From an uncultured Collinsella sp. (GTDB taxonomy: Bacteria; Actinomycetota; Coriobacteriia; Coriobacteriales; Coriobacteriaceae): 64,000 nt of DNA. Location: contig CALJDJ010000070.1 in assembly GCA_938023705.1 (NCBI GenBank), positions 1 through 64,000 on the forward strand. The letters run 5' to 3'. A program made the translations under genes and the position numbers. Numbering within the stretch: the first letter of the stretch is position 1; the number at the start of each line of letters is the position of its first letter. Under the pieces are notes generated by a model, which was not told the DNA's origin, made no database searches, and saw nothing but the letters and a program-made list of their open reading frames with translations. Positions 8,501-17,338 of the stretch are shown here, in pieces.

Positions 8501-8781
8501 CGTCCCAAATTAGCTACATTGCGGGCAATTTGCGTCTCGCAAAACTAAGTGAGTAGACTTTTGCCGAATCGCCGGCCACGTCACCAAAGCACAACTCTGT
8601 GACCTGCGGGTTTGTTGAAGCGAATTTGTCGTGTGCTCAGGATTTGCAATAAAGCCTACTCACTTAGCCAGCGTGCAGTCAAAATAGAACTGTCGCGAAC
8701 TCATTAGACTCCATTGCGACGGCTTATCGTGCATTTTGAGCAGCTGTGGGTGCAGACGCCCGTCCCAAATTAGCTACCCTT
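8501..8781. repeat. ~300-bp dispersed element with long-range stem, copy B
   Basis: The second copy of the element at 4441-4760. CTAAGTGAGTAGACTTTT at 8545-8562 is identical to copy A; its partner at 8651-8667 has one mismatch. GTCCCAAATTAGCTAC occurs at both ends (8502 and 8762), so this copy is flanked by direct repeats. Like copy A it lies between convergent genes. No coding content. Confidence 0.78.
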
Positions 8782-8790
8782 GTCACATTC

Positions 8791-8982
8791 CTAGTCATCG
8801 TCAACGGCAAAATCGCGGAGGTCGAGGCCTTCGCGTTCGGCTCGGGCTAGGAGCTCTTGGGGCGACTCGTCCTCGATATCCATTACGTCGAGCATAGCGA
8901 CTGGAAAGCCCACGCCGGCTGCACTCCCCGCACGGTCGAGTAAACTCTCGCGCAGCTGGTCAACATCAACATCGATCTTCAT
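8791..8982 (-). CDS. Small acidic hypothetical protein, end of BREX operon
   Basis: A 63-residue acidic protein (begins MKIDVDVDQLRESLLDRAG, ends DLRDFAVDDD). I do not recognise the family. It starts 27 nt after the stop of the 450-residue gene and is read in the same direction, so it is likely the last gene of the BREX transcript. The ribosome site is weak (AGGGGG). The coding call rests on position, absence of an alternative and a plausible amino-acid composition. Confidence 0.55.
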   Translation of the reverse strand: MKIDVDVDQLRESLLDRAGSAAGVGFPVAMLDVMDIEDESPQELLARAEREGLDLRDFAVDDD

Positions 8983-9009
8983 GGTGAAACCCCCTACCGG
9001 ATCAGGCCC

Positions 9010-10362
9010 CTACTCAGCAGCGCCGAGCACATTCACGGCTGCAACGAAAGCCGCAACCTGTTTGTCGTCCATCTGCGTGGCCAAGCGCCCCGCGGGCTCG
9101 TCATAGGCAAACTGAACCTTATCGATAAAGCAATCCCAAGCGCGCTCATCCACACGCACAGCGGCCTCGCAATACTGGCTGAGCTTTTTGAGTCCATACC
9201 AAAACGCATTCACATGGCGCGCAGGATCCTCGTCCAGCACACCATCGTAGCGCCGTCCGTTAAACTCACGCATGCGCGCCACGGCAACCTCGAGCGAGTC
9301 GCCGCCGTCGGCCGAAGCCTCGTCCACAAGCTCGGGAATCGCAACTTCGCGCCGAACATTGTGCCTGGTAGCACCGTCGTACTCGCCCACCAACACGTCT
9401 TCGTCAAACCGATCATCGTAGTCGAAATAGCTACTGCCGCGGCAAATCCCATGCGGCGAACCGGCACCAAAGGCACAGAACAACCCGCCGTCGGCAACAA
9501 CGCGCCTATAGGTCTCAAACGACTTCTTTACCTGAGCGAGCAACTCGGAAAGCTCTACGGCATCGCACCCCGTCCCGCACGCAACGCGAGCAGACTCCGG
9601 CAACGATACCGGCTCCACCGTGCTCCCTGCAACGCGGGCAGCGCGTTCGGCCCGATACGCTTGGGCTGCCAAGCGCGCTCGCTGCGCAGCACCGCGCACA
9701 TTAGTAAGCTCGCGCTCCAGCGCCACATCGCCAGCCACATCGCTCGCAAACGCGTCAACACCCTGCGGGCCGGTCGCACTCAGCTCGGACTCAAACGTCG
9801 CCGTGATCATGCCGGCAAGGTCCGTTGCGTCGGCGGCACAACGCAGTTGCTCCAACTGCGTGCATAGCAGATTGGCATCCAAGGGTGCGGCATCCACAAC
9901 GCGCACGTCACTCAGACGCGCCGCGCCCTGCAACACCAAAGCCCCCGCAGCATCGTATGCCGCACGAACCCTGTCCGCCGTATTGGCACGCAGCTTTACC
10001 TCGATAAACGCAAGCGTCTGCTCCAAGCGGGCCAACAGCTCGGCCTTGTCCTCCATACGCAAAAAGGCAGCGTAGCGCCGCTCCATCTGCAACGGGCCCA
10101 CAACGCCTACCTGTTTGCGAGCGCGCGCAAGAGAATCAAATTCAACGCGGCGTACATACCCGTCAACGGCCCGCACGGCAGACTCACGCGCAGCACGCTC
10201 GGCAGCCTCGACGCCCCCGATCACGCCCAGCAGCTCGCGGGAGCGCGCCTTGCGCAATAACTCCCCGCGATCGCACTGCTCAAGCGCCGTCTGACGCCTG
10301 GCTACCGACTCAAAGCCAAAGAGCTCATCGAGCAGCTCGCCAACAGAACGCTCTTCCGCCAT
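9010..10362 (-). CDS. Hypothetical helical protein downstream of brxL
   Basis: A 450-residue protein of unknown function. The first ~330 residues are alanine-, arginine- and glutamate-rich and look mainly helical. A more globular part follows with several aromatic residues and glycines (CAFGAGSPHGICRGSSYFDYDDRFD) and a C-terminal FWYGLKKLSQYCEAAVRVDERAWDCF. No Walker, nuclease or methyltransferase motif is visible. GAGGAGG sits 7 nt before the ATG. It lies 95 nt after brxL and is co-directional with the BREX genes, so I infer it is a BREX accessory gene in this lineage. Confidence 0.72.
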   Translation of the reverse strand: MAEERSVGELLDELFGFESVARRQTALEQCDRGELLRKARSRELLGVIGGVEAAERAARESAVRAVDGYVRRVEFDSLARARKQVGVVGPLQMERRYAAFLRMEDKAELLARLEQTLAFIEVKLRANTADRVRAAYDAAGALVLQGAARLSDVRVVDAAPLDANLLCTQLEQLRCAADATDLAGMITATFESELSATGPQGVDAFASDVAGDVALERELTNVRGAAQRARLAAQAYRAERAARVAGSTVEPVSLPESARVACGTGCDAVELSELLAQVKKSFETYRRVVADGGLFCAFGAGSPHGICRGSSYFDYDDRFDEDVLVGEYDGATRHNVRREVAIPELVDEASADGGDSLEVAVARMREFNGRRYDGVLDEDPARHVNAFWYGLKKLSQYCEAAVRVDERAWDCFIDKVQFAYDEPAGRLATQMDDKQVAAFVAAVNVLGAAE

Positions 10363-10457
10363 GGCAAGGCCTCCTCACGCGTGACGTGCCAACATGCTCG
10401 CGGGCCCACGCGCACAAGACAAACGCCTCGCGCACGCAAGCCCGCACGCTCGCATCC

Positions 10458-12839
10458 CTACAGATCCAACGCCTTCTTCGCAGCATCGACCGGGTCGCCA
10501 TCCATGTAGAACACCGGGCTCAACCCCGAGATAATCTCGGACGAAACGCTCTGCAGGCCCGCGATGGCGCTCAGCGGCAATATCACGCGCTTGGCGCCGG
10601 CGTTTTTGGCCACGCGCATAATGTCCTCGAGCCCGCGGATCTCGTCCATAGAGCCCGACATGCGCAAGATTCCCGGAACCGCCAGCGCGGACATCACCGG
10701 GCGGTTGCACGCCGCGGAGCACAGGCCCACAAACTCGGCAAGAGAGACCTCTTCGGACAGGCCCTTGCTCTGCAGGTCGTTATAGAACAGCAGATAGTCC
10801 TTGGAGCCAATGTGCATGCCCGGCGCCACACGGTTCGCCAGGTTCACAAAGTTGTCGAACGCGGCCTCCAGCGTATCGCGCACCGGCTTGTTAAAGGCAA
10901 CGCCCTCGTGCTTAAACTTGCACTCGCCGGCGACGGCCTTGTTCTCCAGCTTGTACACGGCAACCTCGCCGCCCTGCGACCTACCCACGCCAAACACGTG
11001 ACCGGACAGCAGCGGGCCATCGGGAATCAACGTATCCTCGGACTGCTCGGGCACGCGCACCACGTGCACGTCCTGCGGATTGTCGGCATCCATATAGCCC
11101 AGGTTGACGTCGATAAACTCGACACCCGCCATAATCTTGAGCTGCTCCTTTACGCGGCGACGGCCCTCGATGGCGTAGTCCAGCAGCCGACGAACGTCAT
11201 CCTTGTCCATAGCCTCGTCGGGGAACAGCAGTTTGGCCAGGCCGCTAAAGGACTTGCGCACGGCGATCTCGTCACGCTTGTTAAAGTCGCTGTTAAAGCG
11301 GAAGTAGCGGTCGATATGATGCGTAAAGTCCTTGCGGCGCATCTCCTTGCAAAACTCCGACAGACAGTCGGTGATCAAGCCGTAATGCCCGGTCAGCAGG
11401 CTCGAGCGCATCTTGGGAATCTCCCAGCCCGGCAGGTAATAGTGGATGCGGTCGAAGAAGGCCGAATCGTTGTTAAACTCCGGCGGGAACGGATCAAACA
11501 GGTGCGTGGTCTTAAGGACGTTTTGCACGGTGTCGTTGATGTTGCCCTCAAAAACCATGGAGGCATCGGCGTTAATCTGGTCGCGGCCGCGCGCGTAGCT
11601 GCCACTCGCCATATAGTCCTTCATGATCTGTACGGCGTTGGTGTCCTTAAAGCGCATGCCGGCGACCTCGTCGAACGTCACGCAATCCCAATGACCCACC
11701 AAGCCCACGCGATCGGCGCGCATGGAGTTCATACGGCCGAACAGGTTGGCCGTGGTGGTCTGCCCGCCCGAAAGCAAAATGGCGTAGGGCGAAACCTCTT
11801 TGTAGATATGGCTCTTGCCGGTGCCGCGGGGACCAAGCTCGCACAGATTGTAGTTGCGCTCGATCAGCGGCACCATGCGCTCGATAAAGTGCAGGCGCTC
11901 TTTCTCGGAAAGCTCGCTGGGCTCATAGCCGGCAGAGCGCAGCAGCATGTTGAGCCACTCGTCGCGCGAGAAATACTGACGCTCCTCGATCATGGCGTCC
12001 AGGTCCAGGTTGGGCATCTGGATAGGCGTGAGCGACGCCACGCTAAACGGAGAGTCCTCGGGCCCGCGCTTTTTGCGCTTGGCCTTGGAGCGGCGCGGCG
12101 CATCGTCGCCAAAGACTTCCATGCCAAACTCGTCTTCCTCTTCCATGGGACGACGATACTCGATGCTCATAATGCACCAAATACCACCCTGGAGAATCTT
12201 GGAATAGTCGCGCACGTACTCGGCCGGCATCACAAACGGCTCAATGGTCAGATTGGCAAACGACGCCACGTAGATGTCTTTGTACTCGTCGAGCTTGGCC
12301 GTCACCTTATCGATGATGGTAAAGCGACCCAGCTCGCGGATCTTGGACTTAATGCGCTCGGACTCGTCGGGGCGCACGTAGTTATCGGTGAGGATCTTGC
12401 GGATGCGCCCCAGGCCCTCCGCCACGGCGTCCTCGTCGTCGGTTGAGCAGTACATGCCCAGCAGGTACTCCAGCACAAAGGTAGGCACGTTGGCACCGCG
12501 CTTCATAAGGGCCGTAAGGTCCTTGCGCACGATCTTGCCGCCAAAGTGCTCGAGCAGTTTGCCGTCCAGTACATCCATGTCGTAGCCGTCGTCCTCGGGA
12601 GCCTCGGCCGTGGCCTGGGCATAGCCATCGGTCGAGGACTCGTCCTCGGCGGGCACCTCGGCCTCAGCGGGCGCAGCGGTCTCCATCGGCTCTGGGACAG
12701 GCGCAGCGGCCACGGCCTCTGCGGCAGCCTCAGCCTCCGGGGCAGGCACGGCCTCCTCCGCAGGCGCCGCAGCCTGCACCGGCGCATTCACATCAATCGA
12801 GGGAACTTCCCACAGATCGTCGTCATGGCTATCAAACAT
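10458..12839 (-). CDS. brxL: BREX type 1 Lon-like ATPase BrxL
   Basis: BrxL is the AAA+/Lon-like component of type 1 BREX phage defence. The 793-residue protein has Walker A GPRGTGKS at residues 336-343, a likely Walker B in WDCVTFDEVAG, and a C-terminal Lon protease-like region (LSGHVFGVGRSQGG to GAKRVILPLSAIAGL). Typical BrxL proteins are shorter; this one has about 85 extra N-terminal residues rich in Ala, Pro and Glu that look disordered. The start chosen is the ATG of MFDSHDDDL, 8 nt after AGGAG, rather than a GTG 9 nt upstream. It follows pglZ by 11 nt. Confidence 0.93.
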   Translation of the reverse strand: MFDSHDDDLWEVPSIDVNAPVQAAAPAEEAVPAPEAEAAAEAVAAAPVPEPMETAAPAEAEVPAEDESSTDGYAQATAEAPEDDGYDMDVLDGKLLEHFGGKIVRKDLTALMKRGANVPTFVLEYLLGMYCSTDDEDAVAEGLGRIRKILTDNYVRPDESERIKSKIRELGRFTIIDKVTAKLDEYKDIYVASFANLTIEPFVMPAEYVRDYSKILQGGIWCIMSIEYRRPMEEEDEFGMEVFGDDAPRRSKAKRKKRGPEDSPFSVASLTPIQMPNLDLDAMIEERQYFSRDEWLNMLLRSAGYEPSELSEKERLHFIERMVPLIERNYNLCELGPRGTGKSHIYKEVSPYAILLSGGQTTTANLFGRMNSMRADRVGLVGHWDCVTFDEVAGMRFKDTNAVQIMKDYMASGSYARGRDQINADASMVFEGNINDTVQNVLKTTHLFDPFPPEFNNDSAFFDRIHYYLPGWEIPKMRSSLLTGHYGLITDCLSEFCKEMRRKDFTHHIDRYFRFNSDFNKRDEIAVRKSFSGLAKLLFPDEAMDKDDVRRLLDYAIEGRRRVKEQLKIMAGVEFIDVNLGYMDADNPQDVHVVRVPEQSEDTLIPDGPLLSGHVFGVGRSQGGEVAVYKLENKAVAGECKFKHEGVAFNKPVRDTLEAAFDNFVNLANRVAPGMHIGSKDYLLFYNDLQSKGLSEEVSLAEFVGLCSAACNRPVMSALAVPGILRMSGSMDEIRGLEDIMRVAKNAGAKRVILPLSAIAGLQSVSSEIISGLSPVFYMDGDPVDAAKKALDL

Positions 12840-12850
12840 AGGGCACACTC

Positions 12851-15559
12851 CTAAAAACCAAAGTCAGCAACAGGGGCAAACGAAACAGCAATGGTGTACG
12901 TCTCGCGCCAAACGATCTTGCCCGTCTCGCGCTCGCGGCAGACCAGATAGTACGGACCCTTGGCCGAGAATCCATCCGCTGCATGCAACGCAAACTTGGC
13001 ATGCACCACGCGCCCCTGCGAGTTAACAGAAGTCTTGTTGGCATGCGCCTTGACCGTATCACTCACCTCGTTGCCGCTTGCATCGGTAAACACCAGCTCG
13101 TACTCGCACGGCAAGACCTTGCCTTGGGCAGGTTCTTCCTGGATCAAGTTGACCGAGAAGATCGAGTTGGTCACTCGACGTCCCTCGCTCAGTACGCGCA
13201 GCGTCGCTGCGCGCGTATCGACAAAGTCCTTGGAACCCGAGCGCGCACGCCAAAATCCGATAACGGGCACGCAGAGCTCCTGCAGGCTCATGCCGCCGTG
13301 GACGTAGTTGTTAGTGCCGCCGGGACGCTTGAAGTGCACGTTCTCGCGCGGGGCAAACCCCTCAAAACCGGCACCCAAACGTCCCATGTCAACATTAACA
13401 AACACCTCGTATGCCTCTTCCGAAAGCTTGGCCACGGCCTCGTTGGGCACCACCAGATGACGCTTGCCGTACATGACGGGAGCGTCAGGGAAGGGAAGGT
13501 CTGGCTTGCCGAGCATCTGACACTCGTTGAGCTCCCGACGCGTGTAGATAAAGCCGTGATCCGCCGTTATAACAACACGCGCGCCCGGGGCGTCGGTGAG
13601 CACGCGGCGCGCCAACGCGGCAAGTTCCTCCACGGTGTCCGCGCAGGCATCGAAAACGTCATCCTGCGTAGCTGCCTTCTCGCCCGTGGCATCGATCTTG
13701 TTGTGGTAGAGATAAACGAGCTTGGAGTCTTTGAGCAGCGCTTTGCGCTCGACTCCCGCCATGTTGAGGTATGCGCTCGAGCGCAAAGCGCGGGCCATGG
13801 GCTCAACGTGGGCAAGTGCGGCCTCGCGCTGCGGAGTCGTCGCAGTTGGTATGCCGTCAACCAGCACAAACGAACCATCAGCTGCAAGCTCAAGCGCCTG
13901 ATGCGGCAGCAGCGCGGGCATGCCCACCTCGGTAATGGAGGGAAAGACCGCCTGCATGCTAGAAACCCTGACGTTGCCGCCGCGCTCGCGCTCGAGAAGC
14001 GCCGCGACATCACGGGCCACCTCATAGCGCAGCGCGTCGCTTACGATAACGACCGTCGTTTTGGCAGACCCCACAAAGGTGGGCAGCACATGCCAGTAGA
14101 ATTCATCCTGCCGTGCAGGGCCATCGATGTAGCCGCAATCGGCCCACTCCCCTTGCGCAGCGGTCGCCCAGCAGGCATTGGCGTCGGCCAAGAACCAGTT
14201 GCTGTAGAGATTCTCCGCCCAGTCCACCACAGCTCGGGCGGGCTCCTCGAGCACATCGCACTCGGCGGAGCGCGCCCGCAGATATGCGGTGCACATATGG
14301 CGATAGGCAGCGTCCATGGCATACCAATCGGACGTGTAGGCATCCCATACCTGCTGGGGTTGCGCCAGATGGAACCCGCCAGCGTGTGCCTGCCTAAATG
14401 CGCACATATCGGCCACAGCGGCAAGCAGGTCAAAGTAGCTCTCAACGCGACGGTACCAGCTTAGGTCGCAACGACGCGCCGCAAAGGTGCGCGCGTCCTC
14501 AACACGGTCCGCGCCCTGGGCAAACGAGCAGAACAACTGCGAGAGCACGGCCTCATTGACGCACGGGAACACGTCGAGCGAGGCCAGCACATCGATCGGC
14601 AGGGCCTCAAACCGTGCAAAGAGCCCACGGGCATCTTCGACCAAACGGCAAATCTCAAATAAATCCTCGCTCGATGCCTGGGCATCGGCGGCCTGATCCC
14701 ACGTACGCACCGCCTCAAGGCAATAGGGGCCGTAGGCGGGAGCCACATAGCTCTCGAGCCCCTTGAGCGCTCCCTCTGGAAGCGCTGTGGATGCCGCCGT
14801 AAGGAGCACATGGGATGCAAGCATAAGCAGTGAGTCGCGCTCGTACAGCGGCCCATCAAACCCATAGCAGCGCAGCATAAAGGCAGAGAGGACGTCGCGC
14901 ACGCTGTACTTATCCACCAGCGCGGCCAGCGCCTCAGGACCCTCGTGCAGCAGTGTGGTCATGCAGCCGCGCAGAACAAACGCGGGCCGCGCGTCGCCCG
15001 GCTCCTTGCCGCCAAAGATTACCGTAAGGATTCCAAGCTCGATATCGGATGCGCCCGAGGCATGCGGAACGCACGCGGCAAACTTAGCACAGCGGGTCTT
15101 GGCATCAAAGAACGTCTTGTGCTCGCGCAGGCTCTCGCGCACGGCGTCGATATTCTCGATGCCCAGCTGATCGGCCAAAAGCGAAAGATAGTCAGCCTGG
15201 AACTGATCTGCATACAGCTCAACATCGGCAAGCCAATCACCCTCAAGCCTGCCGCGCGGGCAACGGCGATACAGCAAGATATCGCTCGCAAGGTCATCGC
15301 GGTTGATGAGCTTCTTAACGGCAAACATGTGGCCCTCGCAGGCCTCAACAAAGCGCACTGGGCGCTCAAAGTCACCGTGAGCGGGCATAACGCCGTCATC
15401 GGCCCCCGCGCCGTCGAAACCCTCGGCAGCCAATCGCTCAAACTCAGGAGCAAACTCGCCGTCCGCATCGTGCCAAATCACCACACGGCGCAGCATACAT
15501 GCGGGCAACGGCTGCAAAAAACGCAGCTTGAGCTGTTCTTCTACATCGATCTTGGGCAT
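12851..15559 (-). CDS. pglZ: BREX type 1 alkaline phosphatase-like PglZ
   Basis: PglZ is the signature BREX protein, an alkaline phosphatase-superfamily member required for phage exclusion. In this 902-residue protein the superfamily core shows VVIVSDALRYE with metal-site D508, then YHNKIDATGE, then ITADHGFIYTR with D667-H668. The N-terminus (RRVVIWHDADGEF) is the usual type 1 PglZ opening. The gene begins 23 nt after the C-terminal pglX fragment and overlaps no neighbour. Length is normal for the family. Confidence 0.95.
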   Translation of the reverse strand: MPKIDVEEQLKLRFLQPLPACMLRRVVIWHDADGEFAPEFERLAAEGFDGAGADDGVMPAHGDFERPVRFVEACEGHMFAVKKLINRDDLASDILLYRRCPRGRLEGDWLADVELYADQFQADYLSLLADQLGIENIDAVRESLREHKTFFDAKTRCAKFAACVPHASGASDIELGILTVIFGGKEPGDARPAFVLRGCMTTLLHEGPEALAALVDKYSVRDVLSAFMLRCYGFDGPLYERDSLLMLASHVLLTAASTALPEGALKGLESYVAPAYGPYCLEAVRTWDQAADAQASSEDLFEICRLVEDARGLFARFEALPIDVLASLDVFPCVNEAVLSQLFCSFAQGADRVEDARTFAARRCDLSWYRRVESYFDLLAAVADMCAFRQAHAGGFHLAQPQQVWDAYTSDWYAMDAAYRHMCTAYLRARSAECDVLEEPARAVVDWAENLYSNWFLADANACWATAAQGEWADCGYIDGPARQDEFYWHVLPTFVGSAKTTVVIVSDALRYEVARDVAALLERERGGNVRVSSMQAVFPSITEVGMPALLPHQALELAADGSFVLVDGIPTATTPQREAALAHVEPMARALRSSAYLNMAGVERKALLKDSKLVYLYHNKIDATGEKAATQDDVFDACADTVEELAALARRVLTDAPGARVVITADHGFIYTRRELNECQMLGKPDLPFPDAPVMYGKRHLVVPNEAVAKLSEEAYEVFVNVDMGRLGAGFEGFAPRENVHFKRPGGTNNYVHGGMSLQELCVPVIGFWRARSGSKDFVDTRAATLRVLSEGRRVTNSIFSVNLIQEEPAQGKVLPCEYELVFTDASGNEVSDTVKAHANKTSVNSQGRVVHAKFALHAADGFSAKGPYYLVCRERETGKIVWRETYTIAVSFAPVADFGF

Positions 15560-15582
15560 GAATATCCTTACCGTATCTGCAG

Positions 15583-16551
15583 TTACTTAATCTTTGCCAG
15601 CACATCCTGAAACTTGGCGTAGTTGACCTTGACGCCGTCATCCAGGTCGATCTTGATCATCTGGTCTGCCAAGTGGTGCAGTTTCTCTTCATAGACAATG
15701 GTCTCTTTGAGCTGGTCGTTGAGCTTTTTGACGCGCTTATCCAAACGCACGCGCTCGCCGCGCTCGGCACTGGCAAGGGCATCGTTGGCATAGCCGATCT
15801 GGGCACGGTAGCGCTCCTGCTGCTCATGCACATAGTCGGTGCGGATGCGAGCCAACAGGTCGGGCTGATAGCGATGCATGTAAACAAGGCACTTAAAGCC
15901 GTTCTTTTTGCCACTGTCGAACAGCCAGTAGATGGGACGCTTCTTGTAGGTCTGGCAGTGGTCCTTAAAGAAGTCCTTCAAAAAGTAGGCGCGGATTACC
16001 TCGCGCGAGGTACCCTTGCCGCCGAGTGCCTCGGCAATAAAGGCCAGGTTCTGCTCAAGCGTCTCCTCACCATACACGGTGCGCACAAAGTCGATAAAGT
16101 AGCGCACGATGTCGTCGTCAAAGTACTCGTCATCGGTAATGGGCAGCACGTTGTCACTATCGGGCATAAAGGTCACGTGATCGGGATCGGGCATCTTGGC
16201 CAGATAGTCGTTGACCGTGGCACCCTGGTCGGCGAGGACCAGACCGTCCACGTCCAGCGAATAGCGGCCGAACATGCAGCCCACGGCATAGCTTATGAGC
16301 GAAGTAATCTCGTCGCGCTTGGTGCGCACATACTTGTTGCCCTTATAGCTCTCGGGAATCTCGTCGGCGGTATCAAAGATGCGCGCCACCGAGACGTACT
16401 TATCCTCGACCTCGATGGGCACTTCGCCCTCCATGTTGTAAATTTTGGCGAAGATGCGGTTGAGCTCCTCCTCGTTAGCACGGAGCTGCTCGAACCGCTC
16501 GTTGACTTCGGCCTTGCGGGCCTCGTATTTTTCTTGAAGTAAAGTGGCCAT
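15583..16551 (-). CDS. pglX: BREX PglX, separate C-terminal part
   Basis: This 322-residue protein matches the C-terminal third of PglX: coiled linker FEQLRANEEELNRIF, SYAVGCMFGRYSLDVDGL, FIDFVRTVYGEETLEQNLAFI and YKKRPIYWLFDSGKKNGFKCLVYMHRY. In ordinary PglX these segments continue directly from the TSWDFxxHPL region, which here ends the upstream fragment. The two parts together total 1158 residues, about a normal PglX, so nothing obvious is lost. It has its own ATG with GAAAGGGCGG upstream, and a 121-bp AT-rich spacer separates it from the HEPN gene. It may assemble with the N-terminal part as a two-chain enzyme. Confidence 0.9.
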   Translation of the reverse strand: MATLLQEKYEARKAEVNERFEQLRANEEELNRIFAKIYNMEGEVPIEVEDKYVSVARIFDTADEIPESYKGNKYVRTKRDEITSLISYAVGCMFGRYSLDVDGLVLADQGATVNDYLAKMPDPDHVTFMPDSDNVLPITDDEYFDDDIVRYFIDFVRTVYGEETLEQNLAFIAEALGGKGTSREVIRAYFLKDFFKDHCQTYKKRPIYWLFDSGKKNGFKCLVYMHRYQPDLLARIRTDYVHEQQERYRAQIGYANDALASAERGERVRLDKRVKKLNDQLKETIVYEEKLHHLADQMIKIDLDDGVKVNYAKFQDVLAKIK

Positions 16552-16583
16552 GACAGACCGCCCTTTCGTTGTTGAAAAGTGCG

Positions 16584-16613
16584 GCTATGCAAATTTAAAA
16601 TTTGCACTAGCCA
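16584..16613. promoter_or_regulatory. Inverted repeat between HEPN gene and pglX C-terminal part
   Basis: GGCTATGCAAATTT and AAATTTGCACTAGCC form an almost continuous 14-bp stem around a single A. It lies 33 bp before the ATG of the C-terminal pglX gene. It could be an operator, a processing site or the terminator of the HEPN gene; there is no U run in the direction of transcription. Confidence 0.5.
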
Positions 16614-16672
16614 GCTAAACAATTAACAGATTTAAATTCTTTACGGATTAAAGCGCGTCGTTTATTAATTCC

Positions 16673-17329
16673 CTAGTGTTTGTTGCTCTTTCTATGAATG
16701 AGCTTTTCAAATTCGCCTCTGCCAGCATCCTTAAAATAAAAACGAGCGTCAATATCAATCGCCTTTATCCAGTCGGTAAACGCCTTTTGAGGCAGAAGCA
16801 TCATGGCAGTCGTTTTTCCACTTGAACCACCAGCTTTATCCTCGAGAAGCATCATTCCATTAGGGAAGTAATACGTACACCCATGTGCAAGTGAATTGCG
16901 GATATGAGTTAGTAAAGTCATTCCTTTACCTGAGTCTTTAGGTTCGGGACCCTTACGACCAGAGATTGTATAAGGTTGAATACAGAGGACCCTCGGACTA
17001 ACGATATCAATCGGAGCTTCAATCTCTTGTTTAACTCCATCAGCCGACTTTTGATTTACAGTTGTTTTAAATCCATATTCCTCAATCACATCTCCAAGAT
17101 TATCAGCCATAAGTAATTCACGCTTCCCGGAAGGCACCCCTTCATACTCAAGAAGAGTATCGAATGGCAATTGTTTCAATCCGTAATCAGAGGCGGTTCT
17201 TCTTTGAGAAGCAGAGTTAGCTACAGATTTAGTCACAAAGAAATCCCAAATAGAAGAAATCTCATCCGGAGTCCAATAGCTAGATTCATGCAGAGACATA
17301 TGAAATGAAGATATACAGGCTTTGTCCAT
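16673..17329 (-). CDS. HEPN-motif protein inserted in the BREX pglX gene
   Basis: A 218-residue protein with LLTHIRNSLAHG, giving the R144-x4-H149 motif of HEPN ribonucleases, followed by the strand-rich FPNGMMLLEDKAGG and a helix LPQKAFTDWIKAI, as in small HEPN proteins. HEPN domains usually act as metal-independent RNases in defence and abortive infection. The gene lies exactly between the two halves of pglX and is AT-richer (26 G+C in the 60 bases from 16981). The ATG follows the pglX-N stop by 9 nt with AGGTG as ribosome site. The reading frame continues that of pglX-N past one TAG. Assignment to HEPN is by motif only. Confidence 0.7.
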   Translation of the reverse strand: MDKACISSFHMSLHESSYWTPDEISSIWDFFVTKSVANSASQRRTASDYGLKQLPFDTLLEYEGVPSGKRELLMADNLGDVIEEYGFKTTVNQKSADGVKQEIEAPIDIVSPRVLCIQPYTISGRKGPEPKDSGKGMTLLTHIRNSLAHGCTYYFPNGMMLLEDKAGGSSGKTTAMMLLPQKAFTDWIKAIDIDARFYFKDAGRGEFEKLIHRKSNKH

Positions 17330-17338
17330 AACCAACAC

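Noticed and set aside
4441..8781. Possible CRISPR-like repeats
   Set aside because: Only two copies 4 kb apart, 300 bp long, with no spacers; no Cas genes in the window.
10386..12446. 686-codon plus-strand frame opposite brxL
   Set aside because: Antisense artefact of the brxL gene; composition (many His, Leu, Val, Arg) is not protein-like.
12983..14464. 493-codon plus-strand frame opposite pglZ
   Set aside because: Antisense to a certain gene and without recognisable domains.
15583..16551. Idea that the pglX C-terminal part is a decaying pseudogene
   Set aside because: It has its own start and ribosome site, intact conserved motifs and no internal stop.
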